Source: Lepraria neglecta
Lineage: Eukaryota > Ascomycota > Lecanoromycetes > Lecanorales > Stereocaulaceae
Assembly (NCBI GenBank): GCA_033220425.1
Contig: CM065649.1
Location: 2,852,001-2,916,000, forward strand
DNA length: 64,000 nt
Reading direction: 5' to 3'
The first letter of the stretch is position 1; each line of letters opens with the position of its first letter. A program made the translations under genes and the position numbers. Positions 1-10,671 of the stretch are shown piece after piece. Under the pieces are notes generated by a model that was not told where the DNA came from, did no database searches, and saw only the letters and a program-made list of their open reading frames with translations.

Positions 1-19
1 CGCGCCTAAATAACTCACT

Positions 20-745
20 ATGCCTCGCAAGCGTACCTCTGACGATGTCGACCACGTCATCCCCGACCCCAAGCCCTTCAACGCCCCCAAAACGCGCCCC
101 CCAGACCCCTGGCCGCTGCCAGACTACGAGCCCATGCATATTAGGCAACCATTCAGAACAGGCATCCATGACCTGCCTAGCAACGCCTCTATTAAGTCTC
201 CTTTTGCGATATTCAGCCTAATCTTTGACGTTTCTATACTCAAAACGATTACTGAGCATACTAATAAGTACGCCTCGCTGCACCAGCCAAATCCTACCGA
301 ATTTCCAAATCACCGCCCCTGGAAGCCTATAACTTAGAGGGAGCTCAGGGTTTATATAGGGAAAGCTACATCGAGAGTTCCGCACAGAGCTTATTATTGG
401 CTTAAATAAGCACTCTGAGCGTCTGACTCAACCTACTGTCCGATCTAGACCCCTAAGCGACTAAATCCACCAAGCCCACTAAGCCGAGCACCAGCTAGTA
501 CGCCTCTCTACTAAAGCTAAGCCTTGTAGAGTATATACTACAGCAGGGAGGAAGGTCAGGAGGTAAATTAGCAAGGCTATAAGCAAGCGGAAGACTCTTG
601 AAGAGCTAGCACCAAATTTAGTGCTACAGGGTAATTTGGCGGGGAGGCGCAAAGAAAGATCACCAAGGTCTAGATTTAGCTGCAATACTTGCCACATCTA
701 CCTGTATAACTATCAGACGTGTTGGAAGGACCATATAAGGCTTAT
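20..745 (+). pseudogene. piggyBac-type transposase relic, DDE core deleted
   Basis: Two ends of one transposase lie close together with the middle missing. The 5' part (20-337) starts with ATG and carries the entry of the DDE_Tnp_1_7 domain: a phenylalanine-rich helix, then EHTNKYAS, the typical TN-x-YA motif. The 3' part (about 480-745) reads EHQLVRLSTKAKP and ends in a Cys-rich finger, SRFSCNTCHIYLYN...CWKDHI. The same C-terminus recurs at 20945-21330 (SRFGCALCNINLY...CWSDHI), so both derive from one family. About 400 codons of catalytic core are absent. In-frame stops are of the TAA/TAG type. It is a dead, internally deleted copy. No TIRs were identified. Confidence 0.7.
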
Positions 746-868
746 TTATTGATTGGTGGACGGTGTAGTTTTACCTTTTCAACGAGGTGTTTACTTGGCA
801 ATACAGGGGATATCTTAAGTGGTATGATCACCTTAAGGCATGATAGTGGTAGATTAATCTCCTAGACG

Positions 869-1282
869 CTAATTGATATAGAATTTGAATTGATGGTAAA
901 AGACGCTGCCGAGACCTGCGCGCATATGATGATCATAGCTACGGCCAGGGACTTGATATGCAAATGGGCTAAGGCCTGCTCGGCCAGGGATATGAATGTG
1001 GGCGGCGGGCGGTTGCTGGTGGAGTTCCTCTTTATAGAGTGGGGGAAACTGGTTCGTGTCCCATGTTCGGTGCACCATCATTGGCTCTGGATATATAGGA
1101 CCAGGACCTTGAAGAGGCGGCTACTGTCTATGCCGCTCTCGATCATGATGATCGCGAACAATCTGGGTATGATCATATGCTCGATGGCTTTCGAAAGACG
1201 TTGGAGAGTCTATCACACTTGGTGGCAGATGCCCCAGATATGAACCATAGCTGCCGTAGCTGCCATAGCTGCCGTACGTCAT
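869..1282 (-). pseudogene. Small Tyr/Gly-rich hypothetical protein with one nonsense codon
   Basis: On the minus strand an ATG at 1282 follows a typical fungal 5' leader (C-rich, ending in ACCACACC). The protein opens with four tandem YGS units and continues in one frame for 138 codons to a stop at 869. The frame is interrupted once, by TAG at 1123-1121 directly after a CAG codon, which fits a CAG-to-TAG change. The product is rich in Tyr, His and Pro and has no domain I recognise. The nonsense codon could be a real loss of function, a sequencing error, or a natural stop giving a 53-aa protein. The opposite-strand frame at 890-1243 is its shadow. Confidence 0.45.
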
Positions 1283-1601
1283 GGTGTGGTATTTTCAAGC
1301 GAGTGCTGTGTTGAATGTAGATGTCCCGTGACTAGAGGTGTCGAGTGTTGGGATCGCTTGCTTGATTGCTGCAGGTGGTTTTGAATTGAAAGAAAAGACA
1401 AGTCGGAGATGTTTCGAAGGAAAGTATCGCTCGGTAATGTGTTGGAGCAGAGAGTGTGGGTCTTGAAGATGTGTCGAGTGTTGGAGGGATTTTGGAATGA
1501 GGAATGAAGAGGGCAAGGATGATGAGAAAGGAGGAAGAATAGGGAGAAATTATGACCTTATATATCCGCCCATAGATGAGTTATGGGGAGCATGTGTTAT
1601 T

Positions 1602-1700
1602 TACCCCGCTATTGCTCCCAGCTGTCATGCAGTCATGCAGTCACTCAAATGACGTGCTGGAACTGGTGAAGCAGAGTCTATCTTGTGAAATAGCGGGGTA
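1602..1700. repeat. Perfect 12-bp inverted repeat upstream of the Y/G-rich gene
   Basis: TACCCCGCTATT at 1602-1613 is matched by its reverse complement at 1689-1700. A second pair, GGTGAAGC/GCTTCACC, lies around 1661-1720. It could be the remnant of a small foldback element or a promoter hairpin. Confidence 0.4.
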
Positions 1701-2268
1701 TTATGCTTCACCAATTCATTGCATAGCCAGCGTTGCAGAGAAGGTGAATGCTTCGCTGGAGTAAACAATCATTTATCTATGTCATATACTAGAAGCTCTA
1801 TTGAAATGCGAAAGCAAAAGAAAAAGGGCTTATATAGCTCTTATACATGTGGTCAAAGATTGTCTTTCAGGAAAGAGAGGATACCGACAAAAGCAAACGA
1901 GCGAACAAAAACGCAACAAGCATCGCTGGGTGCCAACGAAACAATCAGCAGACCCGGGCTACCCCATCTCTATATCTCCTGGCAATGATGTTCTTCTCGT
2001 TAGCATCTCTCGACAGCTCTTGCTGCCACTATTTGGTGTGATCGCCCTCAAGCATCTGCACAGGGCATTCTAAGTCGGGGTTTGGGGAAAACAGGTAGCC
2101 GCACAGTTCTATTGGAACTCCCGAACAATAAGCTCACGCTCTTGGATTATGCTTTTTCACTGCCTCTAGCATCTCTTTTGCGTGACGCTGCTTCAATACC
2201 TTCTGCCGCCCGTGGGTCTCTAGGACTTGCTTCTCAACTGCGTCGAGGTAGGAGGCTGGATAGCGTGC

Positions 2269-3568
2269 TCATGCTGTGGTAGACGTATGCCGAAGATTGA
2301 ATAAAGGGAGTGGCGCTGTGTGGGTGATCTGATTAGTTTGGCTAATGCTGACGAGGACGACGTGCTCAATTGAGATGAGCAGGGCGTTGATTGCGTTTCT
2401 AGCGCCTTGGGCCTGACGGGACTGAATGATTTTAGCTATCTTCTCGGCCACGACACGAGGACGTGTGAGCTGTGTCGTGAGGTAGATAAGAGCTCCTGAG
2501 AACAAATAGATGACTTCAGGAGGTGAGGAGCCTGGTGGGTTATCCTCGAGATGGCTCCCGATACCGAGGTGAGCCACGAAGTCTGTGCTCCAATGACGCT
2601 TCCAGTCCGTGTCCCATTTACTGGGATCCTGGCTGTCTGTATCGTTGATAACCTGGTCCCAATAGAAATTGCCAACCCAGGAGAAGCCGTACTCGTTGCA
2701 GTCTAGCACTTTACGCGAGCTGACGAGCTCCAAATTTTGACTCGCCGTGGCAATGCATAAAATGGCGTAAGCTAACTCACGGAAGTAGAAATTGCTTGGG
2801 CTCCATCCAAGCAGAAGGCTCTCGAGGTTTGAGTGGTGGGCGCGTCGAAATTCTTGGAAGATCCGCGCATACTGAAGATAGGCGTGACCCAGCGAGTGCG
2901 GAATGTCTTTGAGGCCTATGAAAAAAGCCGGGTCAGCATCTTCGGTGATGAAACAAATGTTAAACATACATACTCTTAGGTTTAACAATCGTGATATCAA
3001 GCGAACCATACAACGCCACAGCCTCAGTCGACGGAGCGAGGAGTTTCAGGACAATGTTAGCCACACAGCCCTGAGCCAGACCAGGCAAGCGTATCGCATC
3101 ACCCTCAGCCGCTCTATCAACGATTGCAAGCTGTACCTCGCTATCTTTTGGAAGCTTGTCCAGCCTTCAGTGCGCTCCGTTTTTGATCGTGAGGACCTCC
3201 CTATCAAGATCGATAATATAATCCCATTAAGTAGCAGAATGTTGCAAGTGGGCAGGCACATATTTCGTCAGCTGATCAGCACCAGGAAGCTCTTTGTAGG
3301 GACCATCTGGATCTTTCTCCTTGTGCTCTGAGTTTTCATCGACGCGCTTGACGGTCAAGTATTCGTTTGGTTCCTGCAAACGCTGCTCGAGTTTCTGGCG
3401 TTGAGTGAGGAGCCACGCTCTATATGCTGAGGGACCTGATGGAACCGAGGGGATACTATCAACGATATTGACCCCTAAACCGTTTGGGTGGGCCTTAAAG
3501 TGCGCGCTTTGTATGAAGTAGCGGCCTTGATGCCGATATTGCACTGATTTGAAGGCTGGGACATCCAT
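2269..3568 (-). pseudogene. Hypothetical fungal protein, one intron, two nonsense codons
   Basis: The ATG is at 3568. Exon 1 runs 3568-2974, the intron is 2973-2916 (58 nt, donor GTATGT, branch GCTGACC, acceptor TTCATAG), and exon 2 is 2915-2269. Spliced length is 414 codons and the frame holds throughout. It is broken by TAA at 3229-3227 (HSAT*WDYIID) and TGA at 3169-3167 (NGAH*RLDKLP). The first fits CAA to TAA. The second could come from CGA or TGG. The WDYIIDLDREVLTI block resembles a family often expanded in plant-associated ascomycetes, with no function known to me. Exon 2 is a largely helical, Trp-rich region. Intact splice signals argue for recent inactivation. Confidence 0.55.
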
Positions 3569-3591
3569 CTTGAGGAGATTTAAGGTGGATA

Positions 3592-4035
3592 TTGTGCAGA
3601 GGAACGAAGCCCGGACGCGTTGAGAACTTAGTTGTCAAACACCTCACCTTAGTTCTGTTTATCCGGCTAACCTTCCCACTTTTATTCGTATTTGATAGTG
3701 AATGCCGGGATCAACCACATACACCTGATCTCGACTTGCAACAATGCCTGATATCATTAGTGTTATTGCTGCAACAATGGAGTTTCCCTGGGATAACCTA
3801 CCCGAAACAATAAACCTTGATGTTGGTGAACAACCTTGAGTACATCTCCCAGCCCAGGGTGCTTTTCCACACAGGAATAGCCACCTCACCACTCCAGCCA
3901 GCTCTTTAAGTCAAAGCCAGTACTTATGTATTGAACACCAAGTCCGGATTGCAACCTCCCAGGCCCTTGAAGTCACCTGTATCAAAACACCCTCCCTTGC
4001 CATCGAAGACAAAGCCAATATCTCTGCGCAGCACC
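3592..4035. other. Intergenic stretch, nothing recognised
   Basis: Only short overlapping frames on both strands, without a recognisable domain. It probably holds the promoters of the two divergent flanking genes. Confidence 0.4.
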
Positions 4036-4603
4036 ATGCCTCGCCACGGTATCATACCCTACCTCATCACAATCTTCCTCCTCGCCCAACTCCCCCTCCT
4101 CATCTTCGTTCTCCCTATCGCAATCCCACTCGTCTATCTGTTCGCCGTCCTCCCTACCAAGCGTCATTTCACGAACCTCGAACTACAGTATGACACGCAC
4201 CATCGCTCTGAGAGCTCCGAGACGACCGCCTCCGAGGCCGTTGAAGCAGAGAATGGTGCGGTTCCTGCCCCAGATGGAAGCAACCGGAATGGCAGACGAG
4301 ACTTTCAAGGAGCGGGATGACGGATCGAATCAGAGTGGCGGGGGCGTGACACCGACCAATCTTGCGGAGGATGACCCGAACGAAGGCTTGCTTTCGATGC
4401 CGATCAAGCGGAATGTGGGCAATATTGCGCAGGAAAAGAGCGTGGAGAGTGGTGGTAGAAGCGGAGTCGGAGTGATTTCGCACTACCGGACTTATACTCT
4501 TGATAGTCTGACCGAGTATAGAAAGGAGTGGAGCGAGATATGGATGGATCGGTGCCTGAGAACTCGGGTGATAATAGCGCTAGAAATGGAGATGAAGCGG
4601 TAA
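4036..4603 (+). pseudogene. Putative small membrane protein, frame broken near 4270-4310
   Basis: An ATG at 4036 opens a frame whose first 55 residues are very hydrophobic (about residues 6-40, likely one or two membrane segments). A Ser/Glu-rich stretch follows and the frame ends at 4320. A second frame covering 4190-4603 then looks coding: acidic, with PTNLAEDDPNEGLL, ending in a Tyr/Trp-rich segment (SHYRTYTLDSLTEYRKEW). The two could be one protein joined by a one-base indel around 4270-4310 or by an unrecognised intron. I know no homologue. The minus-strand frames here look like shadows. Confidence 0.35.
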
Positions 4604-4951
4604 GTTGGCAGTCCCTCACTTGGCCTTAAGCCGGCCTGAACGTGTTTTGGAATATGTAGAGCGGTGAGTTGGTACTTCAGGGCTTCGGGTTTTCATATTC
4701 TGACGACGTTCCAGCGTATGTCTTTGATTCAATAGGTGTTTTGAGCTGGAATGTGAGCAGCGTACTAGCAGAAGTCATTGTTCCTAGAGTGGTAAATTAG
4801 CATGACTCCACGTAGCTGAAACAAGCACCGTCGAAGTTTCCAGGAGGATAGAGCTCAACATTGCAATATTTTCTCAGTGGTTAAGCCGTGATCGTGACAT
4901 TTCCTGTGATTTTGAGCCAAGAACCTCTCTATTTACGTACTCCTGAAGTCG

Positions 4952-6229
4952 TCACTTAACAGTCTTCTGGATCCACCCATTAACATAAGAAGCAATGTCA
5001 TCACTATTCTTCTCTAACATCATATAATGCCCATTCCCCTTAATTCCCACACCCGGGAGATGTGTAAATGTCACATTCACGCCCGCCTGCTGCAGATACG
5101 AAACCTGACAGTGGTCATAGGTAATATGAATACTCGCCTCACTGACAATAAATAATTGCGGGACTTTCGCGATATTAGTCAACTGTCTAGGTGCGGGTGT
5201 CTCAGCTTGCAAGACGCAGCTGAAATTCGATAGCAGGCCGTCCGTGTAGGTCGTGGTCCCTACGGTAGCCTGGACCAGCTGTCTAGCGTTCGTGATGGGT
5301 GGATTGTAATTGAGAGGCGTATTAGCGATGCCGTAGGGGCGGTAGGGAATCGAGGTATTGGCGCCATTAGCAGCGTTGTCGTAGCTTCCGAAGGGCGTCT
5401 GGTCGCCCTCGACTGCTACGTGCGCAAGGACTAGATCCGGGCACTCGTCACTGGCTAGAAGGGCGTATTGGTCGCCGATGGAGTGAGCGATGAATGTAGC
5501 TGGGCCGATTCGGCGTAAGAGATCACACATGGCGGCTCGCATGATGGTTTCGGCTTGGGGACCTATGGTTATGGGACCGAATTTTGAGAAGTAGTCGTCG
5601 AAGATGGGGTCGCCGTATGTGCCATTCTATGAAAAGATAATGGTGAGCTCCTGATTGTTGAGAATAGAAGACATTTTGTCCGAAGCATAATTTACCCCTG
5701 GCCATTGCGTATGGAACCTCGCTTGATAGTACTTATTATAAAGCTGTGGAGCCGAGAATGCTACCTCGGCAATTTCGTAACCAATACCAGAGCCATCAGT
5801 GGATGTATATGCAGTCGATTCTGGACCAGAGCGTCCAACACTCCATTCGTCGACTAGGAATACTTCATATCCTTGGTTGAGGAAGAACGATGCCCAGCCT
5901 GTACCATTGTCTGGCTTGTTCAACCATACGATGCCTGAGATGTCTCCACCGTGTAGCATTATAATTGGATGTGGTTGCGTTTTCCCAGCTGCTGGCGTGA
6001 GTTGCTCTATGTATATCTGGTTTTGGAGAACAGTTCCTGTGGCTGTATTGTTGTAGTCACCTCCGACGTAGAAAACTCTCCTGGCGTAGGCGGCATCAGG
6101 GCGAACTATCCCAGCGGTAGCACCTTCACCTGGAGATACACTTGGGAGCACTGTTGCAGCGCGGGAGCCCAGGGCGAAAGCTGCGAAGAGAAGAAGTTTC
6201 TTGATCATATTGTCCTTTATGAGAGACAA
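4952..6229 (-). CDS. Secreted alpha/beta hydrolase (esterase/lipase-like)
   Basis: Exon 1 is 6229-5696 and exon 2 is 5626-4952. The intron is 5695-5627 (69 nt, donor GTAAAT, acceptor TTTTCATAG, phase 0), joining HTQWPG to NGTYGDPIFDDYF. The product is 402 aa, or 395 aa if translation begins at the second ATG (6208), where a clean signal peptide starts (MIKKLLLFAAFALGSRA); I favour the second. Visible hallmarks are the oxyanion-hole segment IIMLHGGDISG, the nucleophile elbow FIAHSIGDQ (Ser in H-S-x-G) and a C-terminal GHYMML with the likely catalytic His. Several N-x-T/S sites fit secretion. It belongs to fungal extracellular alpha/beta hydrolases of unknown substrate. The gene looks intact. 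Confidence 0.85.
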
Positions 6230-7110
6230 AAGCGGCGAAAATTCGAGTCAAAGATATGGTGGAATCAAATACACATTTATACCTGTCGACACTTCGCATC
6301 ATTGAAGCACTCCGAGTGTTTGTGGAGTCGCATAGTTTATCCCGCATATATAAGTCTGGCGCATATCGGGCTGAAAAACCGCTCGCCAGGGATGTGTACG
6401 TCGCTTAAAATGCGGGGCTGATGCTGATCACGCAGTATGCAGCTTGACTTCAGCACCTTGTGTATGCCATCAAGCACTTTCAATATCATTATACATTGCA
6501 CGGGTACTTGGATCAAGCGTAGTGAATGCTCTTTGGGATTAGTGCACTATTATTGCTTTTTAAAAATGTTTGGCTTGAATGGGTAAGTATGTCCTACCAG
6601 TCAGTGTGCTCAAGGCGCAGAGGCATACGTAGGTGGGCGGTGACTTTAGTGAACTGTGCTTGGTCAATTTCGCCTTTGACCAGGATCACTGATCATTCGT
6701 CCAAAACAGCAAACTGCCGAGGCTAAGGGACCGTATGGCTTCACGGGCCGATGATGGAGAAACATGCGGGGCAAGGACGCCTCATTCGTGCTGAATAGAT
6801 TAGGTCTCCTGGAGCCAAGCGACTCTTTCTTCCCGTGTTTGCAACCGCGTTTGACTCCCGAAGGATCTGAGGAAATGATCCCCACACCATCAGGACATTG
6901 AGGGATATGCACCTCACCGTAATTCCTCGACCTCGATGGTAGAGCCAGCCATTCAGAATGGAGTCAGATTGGGACGGACACGACATCCAAGCCCTTCGAT
7001 TGAGGGGATTCGTTAGCGTTGGTGGCGCCTGGGAAGATCTGCCGGAGGCTTGCCGAGCTCGTCAAGAACAAAAAGAAGTTCACACTAGCCGCCCAGAGCC
7101 CCCATTAATT
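6230..7110. other. No recognisable gene
   Basis: Short frames only (the longest about 80 codons) on both strands. The first ~150 bases hold the promoter and leader of the minus-strand hydrolase. Confidence 0.4.
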
Positions 7111-7132
7111 AGGCGCTAATTACGCTATTTAA

Positions 7133-7402
7133 ATGATTTACCTGCCTGTACGCGCCCCATTGCCCTCTATACAGACCTGCTCATTAATAAATGGGATAGT
7201 AACCTTCTCCCAGCCCTCCAATAGCAGCTCCATTAGAGACTGCTCGTCGCAATGGGGGCGCTTCTGGACGTATGCATTAGGCGCCTGCCAGCAATTCTCT
7301 ATGGGGGCAAAATCAGGTGACTCCGCCCATTTATGTGGTGGTTCAATGGGGTTGGAAGGTGTAGAATACGAAGAATTTAGTAGTTGTGGGGTACTAATTT
7401 AG
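7133..7402 (-). pseudogene. Tc1/mariner-type transposase fragment (C-terminal DDE_3 region)
   Basis: Read on the minus strand, this segment gives SPDFAPIENCWQAP, the SPDxNPIEN-W block around the last catalytic acidic residue of Tc1/IS630-type DDE transposases, then ELLLEGWEKVTIPFINEQV, the normal C-terminal continuation. Nothing upstream of the block is preserved and no TIR was found. It is a short dead fragment. Confidence 0.7.
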
Positions 7403-8439
7403 GGGCTTGCTTAGAGGCTGATCCTAGCGTGCTAGGAGCTACTGGCGCACCAATGAAGTCCGCCAGACACGACGACATCCCCTGGCTAGGACACGGCAGA
7501 GGCACGTAGATCCTTCGTCATTCGGGCCTTTCACAATCAACAATTTCATCCCATGATCCCACCGATCGAGAGGAACTTGAGCAGTCTTATGCTGAAAGAC
7601 TTCTCTCAGATCCCTCGCCATTGCTGGTCTTCTGGCTTGCGTTGGCCATCCCGCTTGTGACGACTTAGTGACGACTTCTAAGCATCAGGGATTCGCACTC
7701 ACAGCTATTGGAGCCTAATGTTTCGAATATATGGACTAACTATTTTCTACTTTGGCTAGCTCACGCGGCGCCGCCCGCAAAACTAGAAATCGGAACTGCA
7801 ACTACCGGGATAGTCACTACCTTGTTTAGGAACCGCGTGGCGCCACAGCCTTTTTGGACCAACTATGAGGTAAAACGTATCAAGCAAATTGACGCGGCGC
7901 TACCAACGGTGCTAGGAGCGTCATCTTACTCCGTGCTCTCTTTCTCAATACTCCACTTCCAGAATCTCAGCCGTGCCCAATTTGTGGAGGTGTGGCCGCG
8001 TGCCAGCCGTTCACCTTCTGCAATTAGATGGCACTCGTCATTCTTGTCAATGTGGCTCGTGTTTGCTCGCCAAATTGATCAATGCCTCGCTTCCGGAGTA
8101 AAGGAAGCCGGAGAATTTAGGGTCAATCAGATCCTTGTAGCCTCGTGGGACGGTGGGATTAACCTGGGATTAGCACCCTAGTCTAGGTAAGGATCCACCA
8201 AGTTGGTGGTGACTCAAAACCGTAGACATCAGGAGTGGGGAACCAACTTATATCATGATTATCCTCCTTGACCACCACAAGTGGTTGGCAAGTTGCTTTC
8301 TCTGTCTCTGTGCCCTAAAAGAAAAATACTCCTCCCCCAACGCTAGATAGCATACCGTGCCTATTGGGCTCATGTGCGAGCTTCTAGCATCAAGACCTCA
8401 AATCTTACCCTAATACCCTATTCATTCTAAATCGTCATC
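7403..8439. other. Gene-poor stretch with one anonymous frame
   Basis: The only long frame is plus strand 7708-8181 (157 codons). It has no recognisable motif and an odd, Trp/Arg/Ser-mixed composition, so I do not call it a gene. The last ~200 bases before 8440 are C/A-rich and probably the leader of the next gene. Confidence 0.35.
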
Positions 8440-9789
8440 ATGAACGGTTCAGCACTCGTCGGGCTCCCGCCAGCTAACCAGAATGACTGGTACATCGTCC
8501 GGGGCTTCTACCGCGGGTACGAGTTGCCAAACACGAATCCAGATATTGGCATCCCATTACTAGCAGCACCTCCAGGCGCACCCCACGGCCAGACTCGCGG
8601 ACCGCACACGATAGCCGCTTATTCTGTGCTAATATTCCTTTTGGTGACCATAACATCTGTTCGTCTGGCCCTGCGATTCTTCAAGAAAGACTTGAGGTGG
8701 GGCTTGGATGATTATGCCATAATATTTGGAGCGAGTGGAGCTATTACTTGGCTTGCCATCGCCATTGCTATGGTCCTGGTTGGGGGTGCAGGCCGGCATA
8801 TTTACGACATCACTTACGAGGAGCTCAACCGTTTCATCGATGTGAGTGTGGTATCCATGCCAAAGAGATTGCTTGACTAACAGATAGCCCAGCTCGCTGC
8901 AGCAGAGACGATGCTTTTCTACATATCTGTCGGCCTCATCAAAGTCTCCATCACGCTCTTCAACCGCCGCCTCACTGGTCTGACATCGAAAGCCTGGATG
9001 ATCTACCACAACATCCTCCTCGTCCTCATTGTCTCCTTCATCATCACGTCAATATTCATCCAGGTCTTCAAATGCCTCCCGGTACTACACTCGTGGGGAT
9101 TCTTAGGCTATGGCGAACCAGCTCAGCCAATCAAATGTATTACAATCAGTACGTACAGTCTCGCCTTGAACATCACCCATGTCATCCTAGACTTCGCGCT
9201 TCTCTCGGTCTCAGTCATCGTCTTCTGCAAAATGAAGATGTCGAAATCAAAGAGAATAAGACTCATATTCCTCTTTTCGATCGGAGCGGTGTCAGTCATC
9301 GGTAGCGTCAACAGGCAAATCATCACGCTACAAAACGCCTTGGATGTAACTTGTAAGTCATCCTTTACACCCTGCTAAACCGCACCTAATAATGCTTCTC
9401 GCACAGGGGAGTCCCCCCAAGCCGAAATCTGGACAGTCATCGATCTCTTCTTCGGCTGCATCGCAGCCAGCCTGCCCGTCCTCAACTCACTTATCCCCGA
9501 GAGATGGCGCAGCCCCAGTGTTTCGGTCCCCACATTTGTGTCAGAAGACCGACACAGATTTGCACAGCAGTCGAACGATCGACGCGTCGATAAATATGGA
9601 GACGACTACTCCTTTACCAATAGTTCTATTACGAACGAACCACAGTTCCACAGCGAAGCTATCTCGAAAGATAGCGGAGAGACGCTCAACAATCCTTCTC
9701 TTGGGGAGAAGGATTCATATGAGGATGCGTATGCGGATGGGACTGTTCGCGAGCCCCGAGAGCCCCCTAGGGATTCGGGATGGGTCTAA
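8440..9789 (+). CDS. PTH11/rhodopsin-like 7-TM integral membrane protein
   Basis: Three exons: 8440-8841, 8884-9352 and 9407-9789. Introns are 8842-8883 (42 nt, GTGAGT...CTAACAG) and 9353-9406 (54 nt, GTAAGT...CGCACAG). The product is 417 aa. It has about seven hydrophobic helices from residue ~60 to ~320. Family marks are RFFKKDLRWGLDDYAII after TM1, a Lys/Arg-rich loop (KMKMSKSKRIR) and an EIWTVIDLFFGCIAASLPVL final helix. The tail is hydrophilic, Ser/Asp-rich and probably cytosolic. This matches the fungal rhodopsin/PTH11-like domain (PF20684), often discussed as GPCR-like sensors; ligand and role are unknown. The first intron is at the short end for fungi. No sign of decay. Confidence 0.85.
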
Positions 9790-10671
9790 GAAACCACCCA
9801 ACACTGGAGCCAACGCACATTCATTGATAAGCACATGAATTTTGATCGCTCCCGCCAATTTGAGCATGGGTCTAGGACTGAAACGCCGCTTTTCTTTATT
9901 CTGCTGTATTACAATTTATCTTCTACCTGTACATATATTTATTTGCTTCTCTGCCACGATAACAAAAATGATTGAAAGGGAATGCAGGAACGGGCTATTT
10001 ATGACTACTGAAATACCCGGTCGCCGGCCACGTTTCGCTTGCCGGCGTTTCGCTTGGGGCATTTTGAGCGCTGGGTGTCATAAAGCCTGCGCTGATGATT
10101 TAGCTCAGATGTTCCGTCCCAGCCATGAATGTTTCCTGTTCCAGCCGTGAATTTCTGCAGTATATCTACCTCTTCGTAAATGGGATGCCAATTTACCAAA
10201 TAGACACTTATTCGACGAATTACACGACTTATTTACGAATGGAACTAAAAGTTATAGGTGCTTACTAGTGTCGATAGCTAAGACTTCGAAGGTAGTCGTA
10301 GCTCGTCCTTACTATCACGGCGCCGAAAGGGAAACCTTAGGGGGCTTACTGAAGCGATAAGGAGACCGAAGTGCCTGGAGCGCCCTTGGAAGGTCCTGAC
10401 TAATGAACTTATTTATGCCTGGGATGGAACATGGACTTGCGTATTGACACCTCTCCCTGACACATTTTCTCAACACTACTGCAAGATGATAGGCCTCTTC
10501 CAAATTTTTCATCCTTATTCTTCTCTCTTACATCGTCACTAATGCTACTTTGCATTTCTAGCAATCAGGGCCTGTTTGCAATCCAATGATAAATTATAGG
10601 GCAGAAGGTGTTGTTCATTGAGTTGATTAAAGAAGAAGAAGCTATTTGCATGCAGAGATTTTAAATAGTTA
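9790..10671. other. Intergenic, no gene recognised
   Basis: Holds the 3' end of the rhodopsin-like gene and AT-rich DNA up to the pogo element. Two minus-strand frames of about 65 codons (10005-10199, 10315-10512) show no recognisable feature. Confidence 0.4.

Noticed and set aside
7708-8181. 157-codon plus-strand frame
   Set aside because: No recognisable motif, odd composition and no homologue recognised; could be chance.
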